Shown in pieces: positions 10,897-22,150 of a stretch of DNA of 64,000 bases. The notes under the pieces were generated by a model. It did not search any database. It worked only from the letters and a program-made list of their open reading frames with translations, and was not told the origin of the DNA. The stretch is from Nilaparvata lugens. Taxonomy: Eukaryota; Arthropoda; Insecta; Hemiptera; Delphacidae. Where the stretch lies: NCBI RefSeq assembly GCF_014356525.2, contig NC_052518.1, positions 13,222,201 through 13,286,200 of the forward strand, in the 5' to 3' direction. Within the stretch, counting starts at the first letter, position 1; every line of letters starts with the position of its first letter. The position numbers and the translations under genes were made by a program.

Positions 10897-11946
10897 TTAA
10901 TTATCCCATAGCTCCTCTATATTCCTGTCATTGCCCTCGAAATCATTCAGGCCTCCAGGGATGAGTCTTTCAAGTTCTCTTTCATATATATCTGTCCTCT
11001 CTCCATTTCTCAAGTTTTCTATGTCCAACATGCATCTTCTTAGCCCTCTTTCGTATCCGACTCTTGATAGTCTCTCCCTCAGCTTTACTGAGACAAGGAA
11101 GTGATCAGAGTCACAATTTTGACCTCTCTGGGATCTCACATTTATGATTGACGAGGCAAGTCTTTTAGATATCAACACAATTTGATTGACTGTTTCTGAT
11201 GAGGGTGAGGTCCTGGTACCCATGTGAATATTTTTCCTTGGAAAACATGTACTGCTGATGATCATATTGTTTGCTATTGCAAATTCACTCAGTTTTTAAC
11301 CGTTCTCATTTGTTACATCATGTATGGTGCACTTGCCTGCCACTGTGTTCAGAAAATCTTCTTTCCCAATCTGGGCATTCAAGTCTCCTATCACTATCAG
11401 CATGTCATGTTTGGGTACCATTCTGCATTCCCTCTCTAAAGCTTCATAGAAACTATCTTTTTCATTTTCATCCCCCTCCTCAGTTGGTGCATACACAGAA
11501 ACTATTGATATATTCCTAAATTTGCCTTTGATTCTTATTCGGCACAGTCTGCTGCCTGCAGGGTAGAAACCTAGTATAGATGATTTGAGCTTTTTCCCAA
11601 TCATGAAGCCCACTCCACCTTGCCCTGTTCTGTATTCTGGTCCACTATACAACACTGAGAAATCTTTTTTCTCTATTTTTCCACTTCCGTGCCATCGTAT
11701 TTCCTGGAGAGCAATCAACTCTATCTTGAACTTTGTCATTTCATCAGCTACCTTCATCATCCTTCCAGCTCTCATCATCGTTCTCACACTCCATGTAGCA
11801 ATAGTCCAATCCATCATTCTTATTCGTTTTTTGTTTGCGTTTCCTGATTTAATTCCATTATTCCTGTCCGTCCGAGGCTCATTTTGAGGCTTCACAATAA
11901 CAATTTTTTTCCGGTGAGGGGTTATTAGCCCCTCGCCCAACCCCAA
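10897..11946 (-). pseudogene. RTE-like endonuclease domain, broken by stops
   Basis: This is the apurinic/apyrimidinic-type endonuclease that nicks target DNA for target-primed reverse transcription. Diagnostic motifs in the minus-strand reading are ATWSVRTM near the start, then LIALQEIRW with the metal-binding Glu, SVYAPTEEGD, and IGDLNAQIG with the catalytic Asp and Asn. An in-frame TAA at 11296-11298 follows TNENG, and the same frame continues ([19 protein letters not shown]) to a second in-frame TAA at 10897-10899 after EELWDN. No ATG clearly marks the start; a Met-Met-Asp-Trp lies just before the domain. The protein cannot be made intact from this copy. Confidence 0.85.
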
Positions 11947-12009
11947 ACCTGGAGGACCAGGTCATTTTTTCGGGTTTCCCTCCCTAGCCTTTGGTAAGCC
12001 AATACCAAA

Positions 12010-12215
12010 CTACAAGGCATCAGTCAATTTACTTTCAGGGTTTTCTTCCCTTATCCTTTGAATATCCACTGATCTCCATCTGCAAGGCAGCAATTGTTTG
12101 CTGGTTTTGGTCCACCCCGGATATTTGATTTCTCCGGTACCCCCTATATCTAGGAGGCATTCCCCAATCCGCCACCTGGGGAGGCGCCCGATAGGAGACC
12201 AGCAACTCCCACGGG
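12010..12215 (-). pseudogene. 5-prime leader segment of the RTE-like element, possible short ORF
   Basis: This stretch is open on the minus strand until a TAG at 12010-12012 and reads like WSPIGRLPRWRIGECLLDIGG. It lies upstream of the endonuclease in the element's 5-prime region. The apparent start just outside, at 12231, falls in the target duplication, so any native start lies further in or the segment is untranslated. I cannot tell whether it is a short ORF1 or 5-prime UTR. Confidence 0.4.
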
Positions 12216-12338
12216 ACAACATTACAACCATGTGCCTGAATCAGTTTGACATTGAATTTGCAGATTAGTGACTGGTAAGTCAGGAGGTGAAATTTCTTGT
12301 TGATAATTGTTTGATGATTGAAAACTGTGAGCTAAGAC

Positions 12339-12438
12339 CAGTGAGTATAGAATGTAATACATATGTAGAATGTATAATGGAAATGTAATCCTACATAATT
12401 ATGTAGAATGTATAGAATGTTACATTCTATACTCACTG
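12339..12438. mobile_element. 100-bp hAT-like MITE
   Basis: Both ends carry the inverted repeat CAGTGAGTATAGAATGTAA (about 19 bp), starting with the CAG usual for hAT elements. The flanks are gctaagac (12331-12338) and gctaaaac (12439-12446), an 8-bp target duplication with one mismatch. The interior is made of further 'tagaatgta' repeats. No coding capacity. Confidence 0.75.
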
Positions 12439-13202
12439 GCTAAAACAGCCTAATTACTTTGAATTACGCTATTGTGTTTACACTTCTTTGCCAGAGAACT
12501 GTATAAATTGTTATAGGAGTTCACGCACACATTATTGTTTATACAAATGAATAAAGTAATTTAATGTTGAATATAGTAGCTTTCCAAATCAGAGCGTTTT
12601 GCGCTATAATTTTTTCGTGGAATATCAGAATAGCTTAGAGAAAAAATAAAGTAGAAACATTCTGATAAGGAACTCTTTTTTAGCGACCCAAACATGTCAT
12701 GTTGTCCTGCAGTTTTGTTATCGTAAGAGAAAATTGCAGATTCTTATGATCGAGGTATATTGTAGTTAAAAACTCAATCTGGCACAATCTTCATGAGAAT
12801 AAATCATTCCAGTTCTACTTAAAAAAAGCATAGCTCTGATTTTCAGTTGCAAAAACTCCCCAATTTTATAGGGAACGTCTAGTGAAATTAGTAATCGTTC
12901 TATAGTGAACATTAATACATGTTTTAACGAGCACATTAATAGTAAACGTTCCATTAAGCACATACAATCAAATTCAGCACAATCAAATTCATCATAATCA
13001 CATTCAGCACATACATGTAAACTCTTATGCGAATCCACTTCTTTACTACTGTTTTATTTTCAGATTATCTATAGATCTAAAGAGATGGCACTACATTCAC
13101 ACTTATTTTGGTCAAATATGATTCAGCTTCAATAAGTACTCACTTCAATACTCAAGGTATCAACTAGAGGGACCTTGCTGAAGATACTAGACTTTTCAAA
13201 CA

Positions 13203-13358
13203 TTACTGTTTTATGCCCACGTAGGCGTCTGCTTGTGCGTGAGTAATGAGATGAGATTATCAAACAACCATGACTTCAGCGAGATTCAAACCTACGACCA
13301 GCACAGCGATAGCTGAATTTCCGAACTGCGCTAGTCCGGCTGAGCTATAACCGTATTA
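13203..13358 (-). repeat. tRNA-derived SINE copy
   Basis: On the minus strand the head reads TTATAGCTCAGCCGGACTAG, matching an RNA polymerase III A box, then GGTCGTAGGTTTGAATCTCG, matching a degenerate B box. The body then has the family's recurring words: 'catctcattactcacgcaca' and 'acgtgggcat'. The same body occurs at 31622, 36165, 39655, 57758 and 61857. The RNA would be transcribed by Pol III and mobilised by a LINE in trans. Confidence 0.7.
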
Positions 13359-14841
13359 CACACTCAAGGCTACTTCCTTTCATTCCTAGATTCTAAGAGC
13401 ATTATTAAATAAACGATACCTCACCATTACTATTACATAAGTTTAATGTCTATTTGTGCATTGACTTATTTTGCAATAGAGCTTATATAGTAAATAATTC
13501 TATGAAGTTTCAGAGAATTGGGAATTCAGTAAACCAATCATATTATTATGACAAACGCATTCACTTCTCATTTACCTGAATATGATAGTTCTCAATCCTC
13601 TGAGGAAAAGAGTGGGGTACATTTATAATTCACTGGGAATAATCCAGTTATCGATTTTTAAATAGAATATCTTAGAAACATAAAGGAATAATGAATTTGA
13701 GTTGAGTAACACCGTATCTTAACAATAATCACTATTGAAAGAGACACAGAAAATCTCTTTCTCAAGTATTTCATGATAAGAATATAAGAAACTGATAATG
13801 AGTGGTTTACACTAAAATTCACATGTGGAAATAAATGATGAATTTTATTTAAAATTAAACTCAAAACCTTGACTACCATTTTGACAGTTAGCAAGATGAT
13901 TATATACTTACAGATGACCCTGGACCAAGAATATATATTTTTCAAGTTTCAAAAAAGATGGAACTGATTGGGTATCATGAGAATGAGATTACATTATTTA
14001 TTATATCAACAAAAACTTCAATATGTTTGAAAGAAGTTTGAACGAACCAAAACATGTTTTGCAGTGTGAAAGACTTGAACATTATTCATGTCAGACAGGC
14101 TACTCATACAAGACACCTACTCAATTTTAGAGAGCTTGATGGGTATTCACAACGAGACTATAGGCTAAATTATAATATCTTTATTCATCTTTAGTAGTAA
14201 TAATTGTTAGGATACGTCTCAACAACTCAGCAGCTTACAGCAAACCAGTGTACTCCCCTCATTAAAATTGAAAAGGTTAGCCTATGTAAACAAGCTTTAT
14301 AGACTATTGTTAGCTCGGTCACGAGAATGCATTTTGTACCCACAGTACAATAGCGGAATAAAACTTGTCGTCAAATTTTTGTTATTCATTTTAGTACGGA
14401 CAATACCAATGGTGCACCACAATCTGACAACTTCTAATTGAACCAGCTCTTTGAAATTATAGCTCCAGAACGATATTATTCAGTGAGCTGATATTATTTA
14501 TGGACGTGCTCTCATTCGAATCTCAGATTCACCCATGAATTCTCTGAGCAGAATGCTTTAGCTCAATAAGGATTCGGATTATAGCTGAGCTCTTGGTTTG
14601 TGAATGTAATTGGAATTACATTCCAATAAACTGAATTGATGGTGGTTAAGGTATGATGATGAGTATCATAGCATGAGTGTGTTAGTTGGCAATATCATGT
14701 TAGTTAACTTTCATATATTTAAGTGTTTTAAGCAATTAATTGACTATCATTGATAACCTCTACAATCATATTTGAATATCAGAGATGAATGATACTATTG
14801 TAGATGTATAACTGTAATAGTATAAATGAAAATATAAATAT

Positions 14842-14905
14842 CAGTACCCTTTTTAAATTATATCGTCACGACATGTTTCGGCTACTAATGCCATTATCAA
14901 GTGAT
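14842..14905 (-). ncRNA. Ribozyme-like motif (hammerhead-like layout), single copy
   Basis: On the minus strand at 14901-14870: a UUGAUAAU box, stem GGC/GCC around an AUUAGUA loop, then GAAAC-AU-GUC. The outer bases AUCAC before it and GUGA after it can pair for 4 bp. This matches the hammerhead order stem I, box, stem II, GAAA, stem III, NUH, but the box differs from CUGANGA at key positions, so cleavage activity is unlikely. 'tcagtaccctttttaaa' lies just outside and is shared with the palindrome at 4213. Confidence 0.4.
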
Positions 14906-17900
14906 AGGAAAAAATAGTATTTTGACACATAACTACCTTGTCATGATCATTGTGATCCATAATTCAACTACCTAACTATCACTATCCCTCTTGGGGTAGT
15001 AAATTGAGGGAAAATGCCATGAAATTGTAGATTAAAATATGCTGCAAAAAATATAGGTTATAGTCTTATATGAAATGTACTTATTTTCAATCAAAATGCT
15101 CCTGACATGATTAATTCTTTAATTTTACAGATTAAAAATTCCAAATTCTGTAAAACTGAATGCATGTGGCATAAATTCGATTATGTATGATCTATAGCAA
15201 CAAATAGCAGGTCCAAATTATACAAAGATGACTGAGAATTGAAGGAAAATTTCTCCTTGGCGCTTACAAATTTAGCAGAAGCTGTTTCAGTCAGTTACTT
15301 TGTAAAGGCTTCTCCTCTGAAACTATACTCGGATCTCGTTACATGTGTAAATGAACATCAAATGTCTATTTGGATTATGATTTCAGTTTAGAATTCTGTA
15401 CTTTGTCTTTGTATTCATGAATTTGTACAATTCTCTAAAACAATGACAATTTTTATCAAGATTGCCAACCAGACTACTTCTCTTCAAGTATCGGAATTTT
15501 GGAAATAACATTCAATTGATTTCTGTTATCATTCTTCAAATTGGATTCTATGAAATGCCGTGATGGTAGCCAATGAGAGCACGTTATAATCACTTGAAGT
15601 GTACTCGCACGTGATTGGCTGATGTTGTGTGGCGTGGTAGATTCCCCGGCTGCATCTCAACCAATGAGAGGCCTTCTAATTAAATTGATCAATAGGCTCC
15701 TCCTGCCATCCAATACCATAAAACGTGTAATGTACTGTATACAATAATGTTTTAGATTTGGTTCATCTGAGAATAACTGAGAAATCTGTTATAGTCTTTC
15801 CAAAAATAATTAGATACCTATTTAACAAGGTTTCACGTTGTTACGTCAATCAAATGTCAAATTAGGTATACTGTGAAGTGGGAATTCAAATATGACTCAA
15901 CTACATTAAAAGTATCTATACAGAATTGAAGTAATATCATCCAGTTGGAATTATGTGGAATGATATACGTATTTGAAAATCAAATGAATATACATTGAAC
16001 AGTTACTTGATATATAATTGAAAAAAATTTAAACCTTGAAGATCAGAAGATCAATTAATTCTGAACAGGGGATTTGCCCACATCGATTCGAAAGGGAAAC
16101 GTTGTAAAAGGTATAAGTGCATGTCTGCTATGCTTCTTTATTTAAAAAACCTATTCCAACTCTATTTCCTTCTACAAGTTTACATTCCACTTAGTATTTC
16201 GCTTGAGTTTCTACTAATTAGAGATAAACAAAAAGGCAAATAAGAATGGATGTTTTAAAATTATATGAAACTTCAACTTACTGATGACCATGTGAACAGT
16301 GATGTGAAGCACAATGTCTCAAAACAAAGCAATAACATCCATCCAAACATAATAGTAATTATTACAAAGTTTGAATTATGGTCAACTGTTCTTCATTATA
16401 AAATATTTAAGACTATATAAGACAGTTTTCATCCTCAATTTTCCAATTGATGTACCAGTAGCCTACCCCTTTCACCTGTTAAATGTTGTAGTTGACAATC
16501 ATTCTACAGCGACCACATTCTAACTGTTTTCCAGTATTATTTAATTTGGAATTACCAATAAATAATGGCGAATCGCTAATAACTACAAATGAAGAAAACT
16601 TGGTAGCTAACAAAAACATGTGGATAATATGAGTAAGAATGGAAGAATACTACATCAGGAAGAATATACAACAACAAAACCAGTAAACACAAAATTACAA
16701 GATAAATCGAAGATAGAGAACTGAGAGAAGCCAAGTAAATTTGAAATTCAAATTCAAATTTTATTCACAACACTGACATGTTTTAAAAATATTTTTACAA
16801 TGCAACTATTATTTATAGAAACAGTATCATGATGGAAAAAACAGCTGTGGTTGTACACTATTGTACATTATAATATAAACGAGACAGTCACTCAATTCCG
16901 ATAACTAAAAAAAAAATAATAAGTCTTTGTCCATTCCACACAAACAGAAATAGATCAATAGTAAAAAATAGAATAAAAATAAACCCTGAAAAAACAAACA
17001 GAATATAAAATTCCTTGAAGTACCTAAGCATTTATACAGTGAATATATAAAATAAAAAGAATTAATAAAACACAAATAAATAGACCTCTGGCACCAGTGA
17101 AATTTTTACCAATAATTGAATCAAAAAACAGTCGAATTGAGCATCAGTTAAGTGACAAAAGTCGAATTTAGTAATAAAATACTTCATTTGGCGCAATTGA
17201 AAGAAAAATAATACTAATTCAATAAAACCAATTTACGCGGGAAAAAATGAAGAAAGTCTAGGTAAAATAAAAAACAGTTAAAAGTGTCTTGAAATGATGG
17301 GGAAAAAGAGCAACAAGAAATGTATGATAGTCTAAAGGATTAAAGAATTTAAAATTGGAATAGCATGAAGATGGAAACATAAAGATAAGAATGGATTAAT
17401 ACTTTCTTGTTGTAATTTTTGTAGTTTCCTGTGGTTTCAATTCTCTCTTCACATTCTCCCCATTCTCTCTCATTATTCATTTGGTTGATTACTTAGATTT
17501 TCTTCATTTGTTGTTCCCATGACTGTATTTGGTCCAGTTTCGGCCAATGATAGAGCTCAACTTTGATTGGTCAATAGCTAACGGCCAATCATTAGGTCTT
17601 CTCCCACACTATATGAGCTGTAAACTTCCAGTTTACTAATAGAGATTTTTGAGATTTTTAGAGATTTTAGAGTTTTTTGATGGTGTAGCAATCCAAACTA
17701 TTTCAATATAAGTTTTGCTACGACAATACCAAGTCGCTTTAATTCAATATGGATAATATCTTCATCATGGATACTGCATTACCTCCACAACAACGTAGAA
17801 AAAGAATGAAAAATTGAAGATAAATATATCTTGAATGACATCTTGTTTCGCCTCGAGGAGTGTTTGAAATAAGTGTTTCAATTTCTTTGACCAAGGAACA

Positions 17901-18138
17901 TGATCTGGAGGTTTAAAGTATAATTGTATATCAAGTTATCAAAAAAGCGTTCATAGTTTATTGTAGACATACACAGACCAACAAACATTGTCTCGAGTCT
18001 TAAACCAGCCGCTAACGTTCAGTTACGCCGTACATTCTCAACTTTACAGTCGAAAACCGAAACGTCATTAGCTTCCGACGCATGTGTGCAGTATTGTTGT
18101 GTCCTCTCATTAGTCAGCTGCTACAGAACGGACTTTTA

Positions 18139-18274
18139 GACCCGGTTGAATTTTAACCTTGATTAATTTCAGGAGAACCAATCAGAGAATGCTTTTTTGA
18201 AAAGACGACTTCTCTGATTGGTTCTCGTGGAATCATCACGATTAAAATTTAAACGGCTTTTGTGCAACCGGCAC
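18139..18274. mobile_element. 136-bp MITE with TTA target duplication
   Basis: TTA lies at 18136-18138 and 18275-18277. The ends are GACCCGGTTG and, complemented, GTGCCGGTTG. The inner arms share 'attttaa..gtgat.attYca' and the perfect stretch gagaaccaatcagagaa. The 3-bp TTA duplication points to PIF/Harbinger-type mobilisation. The left arm is about 13 bp shorter than the right. Non-coding. Confidence 0.75.
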
Positions 18275-18906
18275 TTAGCCTGTCAGTCAGAAATGTCCGG
18301 TGGAACCAGAGACTTTTCGTAGTGACAGTGACAGCTTTTTTCAAATGCTAATAAATCATTATCCTATTCTTACAGTGATTTTCACTTGAATGAATACATT
18401 CTTATCATGAGTGTTGCAAGCAATAAATAATAAGTTTGTATAGAATGAGAAAAAGTCTGGAAACATGTTCTAAGTTATGTATAAGAACTTTGAAAAAGAT
18501 TGTTATGTCTAAATGAATCGAGCATTGCTCCATTGGAATGAAAACACTTCTATTCTATAATAAGGGGTTGCCCTAAGTGGCAGCTTGATGATTTCAAATA
18601 TCAATCTTCATCGCATATGATGTAATTACAATCCTTTCATTATGAGAAGAATAATATCATCAATACATTTCCTGCTTTCGTAATAATATCTAATAACTTG
18701 ATCAAATCATTCCAATTTTGTAGCCAAGCTCAGAAAAGGACTTTTCAATAGAGTTTTGCAAATTCTCTCAAACTACCCCTGAAGCTAATTTTTTCTGTCT
18801 CTGATCATCAGGGATAGTAAAATTACGATAGTGATAGTAATTGATTATGTGTACATGTCTTTGTTGTTAAAATTACTGCATTCAAAACTATTTAGCTGGG
18901 AAATTT

Positions 18907-20079
18907 GAGCCGGTGAGAATGAAAGTGAAGTAAGTCCACCACCTGTCAAAATCTAGGTAAAGACAGTTTTATAATCTACAACATCTGTTTTGTTTAGAAT
19001 GAAAACACAGGAAGTCCATAGTTCATTTATTGACCACCAGGAGCAGCACAATATTTCTAGTCTCAACCAATTCCTTGCACTATTGAGAATGACAGTGCAG
19101 TAAGTCCGTCAGTAACATACTATGCTCATTGTTTACATGTGATAGGTGAGGTAAATCGTTGCTTTTTGCTGTTCAAGTGAATGATCTGATATATTAAATT
19201 TTGATTGAATTTAAATGAAAATATAAACAATAATAAAAGTTAGTTGTCTGTCAAATGAGTAGTAATGAATTCTTCTCTACTGAGAATTTAGAAAAGAATA
19301 TTACCAGAAGGAAAGTGAACACGGAGAAGCTTCCAGTAAATTGACTTAAAATTCAGTGCATTCGGCTTGAGAAAGTCTGTCCTTTTAAAATAAAGTACAA
19401 AGAAACTTTACAAGAAATGGTGGATTTTCAAACTATAGACATTACTCCAAGCAAAAAAAAAAGGTAGACCAATGAAATCACTAAAATGTTTGCCTCAAGA
19501 AGTTTTGTATCAAAGTAAGAAACCAGTTAGTGTATTAAAAAATAAAGACATGAGTGATCTCCTAAAATTTATTCCACCACTGTACCATGACTTTTTCAAT
19601 AATTTAACTACAGTGGAATCTCCAGATGATATTGGGCCATTGCCGGAAATAGATACTACTGAAGCATTGGAAAACGAAAACGAGGGTTGAAAAAAAAAGT
19701 TTTAATAATTGTTTTTATAATTTATAGTCACCATCTTGTTTGATTTTTTTAAAATTAAATGTCATTTGAAATATTATATTACGTTATGTCAATAAGATAT
19801 CCTAATTCTGTATAACCGTTTTGGTGTAGTTTAATTATAGTCCCAATACGTTGAGAATGAAAAGTGACGTAAGTCACATTTTTAATTTTTTCACAAAAAT
19901 AGAAAGATAAAACACAATTTTGATAAGCAATATCAATTTAGTTCTATTCAATAATGATGTTAACATGCATAAAAACTGCATTTTGAATAACTCTATTTTT
20001 TTACAGTGCTAAACACTAAATCAGCTGTATCTCAAAACTGTATAAATTGGACTTACTTCACTTTCATTCTCACCGGCTC
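18907..20079. mobile_element. Unfamiliar 1173-bp terminal-inverted-repeat element
   Basis: Perfect 31-bp inverted ends start GAGCCGGTGAGAATGAAAGT (18907-18937 and complement at 20049-20079). The flanks are ATTT on both sides (18903-18906 and 20080-20083), a 4-bp target duplication. The end motif gagaatgaaagtgaagtaag recurs in degenerate form at 18997-19017, 19084-19107 and 19853-19877, all in the left-end orientation. The interior has a broken plus-strand reading frame at 19255-19690. I cannot place it in a superfamily: 4-bp duplications occur in Sola-like and some piggyBac-like (TTAA) groups, but ATTT is not TTAA. It may be a non-autonomous derivative of a larger transposon. Confidence 0.8.
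19255..19690 (+). pseudogene. Small ORF of the 18.9 kb element, unknown protein, two lesions
   Basis: From ATG at 19255 the frame runs MSSNEFFSTENLEKN and on to an in-frame TGA (19342-19344), continues in the same frame (LKIQCIRLEKVCPFK...TPSKKK), then needs a one-base shift in a run of ten A at 19453-19462. After that it reads GRPMKSLKCLPQEVLYQ and on to TGA at 19688. In all about 145 codons. The middle SKKK-GRP looks like a nuclear localisation signal or AT-hook. The central SDLLKFIPPLYHDFFNNL is hydrophobic and aromatic, and the tail is acidic (ALENENEG). I do not recognise the family. It could be the preserved C-terminal part of a transposase or an accessory DNA-binding protein. The window 19472-19690 alone is open. 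Confidence 0.5.
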
Positions 20080-20404
20080 ATTTGATGCACAAGTAAGCTG
20101 AGCAAGCCTGCTGGCTTCTAGAGATTCACAAAAGGCTGGCTATACTAACGATTGATCGAGCATGCAAATACAAAGTTGACTTACATTGTTTTGTATCAAG
20201 TTTTTGTATTCCCCAATTTGTGGTGTTTATTTTTTTTCGCTGCTCTCTTTGAGGATAAATTATTTTTCTATCATTATGAATTGTAATTTGTCAGTGGTTT
20301 ATTCATTTTTATTAGTTGTTTATAACGTTCAACCGTTAGTGACCAACCTAAGTGTAACTTATCACTTCCAGTTATTAATATTATTAAGATAGCTGCTGGA
20401 CAGT

Positions 20405-20652
20405 GTATATCATATATCATATATCATATATCATATATCATATATCATATATATATATCATATATCATATATCATATATCATATATCATATATCATATAT
20501 CTATATCATATATCATATATCATATATCATATATCATATATCATATATCATATATCATATATCATATATCATATATCATATATCATATATCATATATCAT
20601 ATACCATATATCATATATCATATATCATATAAAATGTAATCGTATATCATAT
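20405..20652. repeat. Heptamer satellite (atatcat)n, about 35 copies
   Basis: A 7-bp unit atatcat repeats for about 250 bp with a few interruptions near 20448, 20499, 20604 and 20631. Because 7 is not a multiple of 3, translation gives a 7-residue tyrosine/isoleucine/histidine/serine cycle and an apparent 78-codon open frame at 20403-20639, which is not a gene. Each unit is partly self-complementary, so the tract can form cruciforms. Confidence 0.95.
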
Positions 20653-21419
20653 GGGCTCAATGGAACAATAGTTTTAGGAGCGCTACTGAGCTTTAAATTT
20701 CAAATTCAAGAACGGATTTAAAGCATGACAATTTATCCTGAGAACGAAAATAATTGAGAGAAAAACAAAAACATAGAACGCAGAATAAGAGTGGGTACCG
20801 TAAAAGTGAGTGAGTGAATGAAAGTGAGCATACATGATGTAATCGTTATTGATACGCATGTTACATATCAATCAGTTCACTAGACCATGGTGCATGTAGA
20901 CTGTAATAAGTTATTAGTCTCTATACATGGAAGCTGATTGGTCACGTACACTGGTAACTCTTGAGAAATCGAGCTCCTATCGAGATTCAAATTCACTGGG
21001 ACAAAAATTTACCACGCTTGAAAAATAAATTTTTGGGGTCTTATTAGGAATTATTTGAACTATGATAATAAAAAATTATAAGTTTCATCTCCACATCTAT
21101 ATTGTAGTAATGACTACGTATTATCACAAGCGTGTGGTAGTAAGACTACACACTCGTAATGTGTCAATTAACAGTTGCTATTTCTGGTAAAATACAGTTG
21201 CGGTTAATCGAAATTTCCAGTTTGAGTAGCGGCAGCAGCCGGTTTGTAAATTTACTGGACTGAAGCGACTCAACAGAAATATCTTGTCGATCAAGAGAAA
21301 CCAAGTTTGATGTTATAATAAAGTGGGAAGATTATAGTTGACTGAAAACATTAGCAACCTGAGCTAGAATATAAAAGCCGTGGTGGATTCGTTTGAAATT
21401 ATTGACCAGTCAAGTGGAA
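20653..21419. other. AT-rich stretch, nothing recognised
   Basis: No gene or repeat structure is seen. A short stem, tatcacaagcgtgtggtagtaagactacacactcgtaatg, lies near 21120. Confidence 0.35.
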
Positions 21420-22150
21420 TATGTAATCACGGCTCATCCGAGCGGCGGTTGGATGATGCTCTGTTTTGGGGGGAGTGGTTTTGTGGGGGTTGAGGGGGGA
21501 AATTTGGTGTTTCGGAGCGGTCGCTTGATTAGAGAGGCAACTCAACAGAGTTGGAACCAGAGCTGACAGAGAGTGAGAGCTGGTGAGAGAGAGAGAGAGA
21601 GTGAGTGAGGCTCTATAACACCGCAGGCAATCAGACTACTTGCTTGAATAGCTATGCGCTCCAACTCAGCCTCTCCACTTTCCGCCGCTCGCAACTGACT
21701 GTTTGTGTAGCGACATTTCCATGCTGTATTTACTATAGAATGCGTGCTCTATCTCTCCTACAAACGCCAGCACACATACACACGCTCACACACACAGTTG
21801 GTAATTTCGGGCAGCGATCATCCGAAATAGTTATATCCGGCTTTTGCTCTATTTGCCTTTGATTATCCGGCTCACACAGGCTGTTTGTGAACACGCAAGC
21901 GGCAGATTGCACCGCGCATCGCATCATACACCGATCAATGTGAATGCGACAATTTTTCATGTGTCCCGCGCTCATATAACCAACAAAATTGTCCCCTCAC
22001 AAGTCAGTTGTTAAACTGCATTAGCATTCGATATTCGCGTTTACTCCACTCCATTAGTCCTGGCCTATAAATCAGACGTTCACAATGACACGGACAAACC
22101 CTGTTATAGCTCAAAACAAACTGGTAGTTTGTTGTTGGGGGGGGGGGTAT
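21420..22150. promoter_or_regulatory. GC-richer block with GA, CA and G runs, possible regulatory region
   Basis: The block has raised CpG content, a (ga)n run at 21579-21612, CA-rich sequence at 21770-21800 (cacacatacacacgctcaca) and an 11-base G run at 22137-22147. Insect promoters and first exons often combine such (GA)n and CA-rich runs. Open frames here on both strands are short and show no domain. Low confidence. Confidence 0.25.

Larger units (their letters stand above)
8836..12215 (-). mobile_element. RTE-like non-LTR retrotransposon, full-length copy, 3380 bp
   Basis: The minus strand carries an AP-type endonuclease, then a reverse transcriptase, then a C-terminal region ending in a GRPRTRW-type motif, typical of RTE-like LINEs (often misnamed craniofacial development protein 2 in arthropod annotations). 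The 3-prime end is short and finishes in AAGTAAGTAAGTAAAG, the simple-repeat tail usual for RTE. A perfect 14-bp direct repeat, acaacattacaacc, lies at 8822-8835 and 12216-12229 and marks the target duplication, so both ends are preserved. The coding frame is broken by at least three in-frame stops and three frameshifts. Clade assignment is from motif style, not a phylogeny. Confidence 0.9.
12447..18135. other. AT-rich stretch with one SINE and one ribozyme-like motif; otherwise nothing recognised
   Basis: No gene is recognised. A 15550-15720 segment carries several CCAAT/ATTGG words and a weak inverted pair (agccaatgag / gtgattggct). A similar cluster lies at 17540-17600 (ggccaatgat ... ggccaatcat). 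These may be repeat remnants. The specific features at 13203 and 14842 are listed separately. Confidence 0.4.

Noticed and set aside
8962..11887. Plus-strand open frames across the RTE-like element
   Set aside because: They are antisense shadows of the endonuclease and reverse transcriptase frames.
20403..20639. 78-codon open frame rich in Tyr, Ile and His
   Set aside because: It is the direct translation of the (atatcat)n satellite.
20405..20652. CRISPR array
   Set aside because: Repeats are contiguous heptamers with no spacers; the sequence is eukaryotic.
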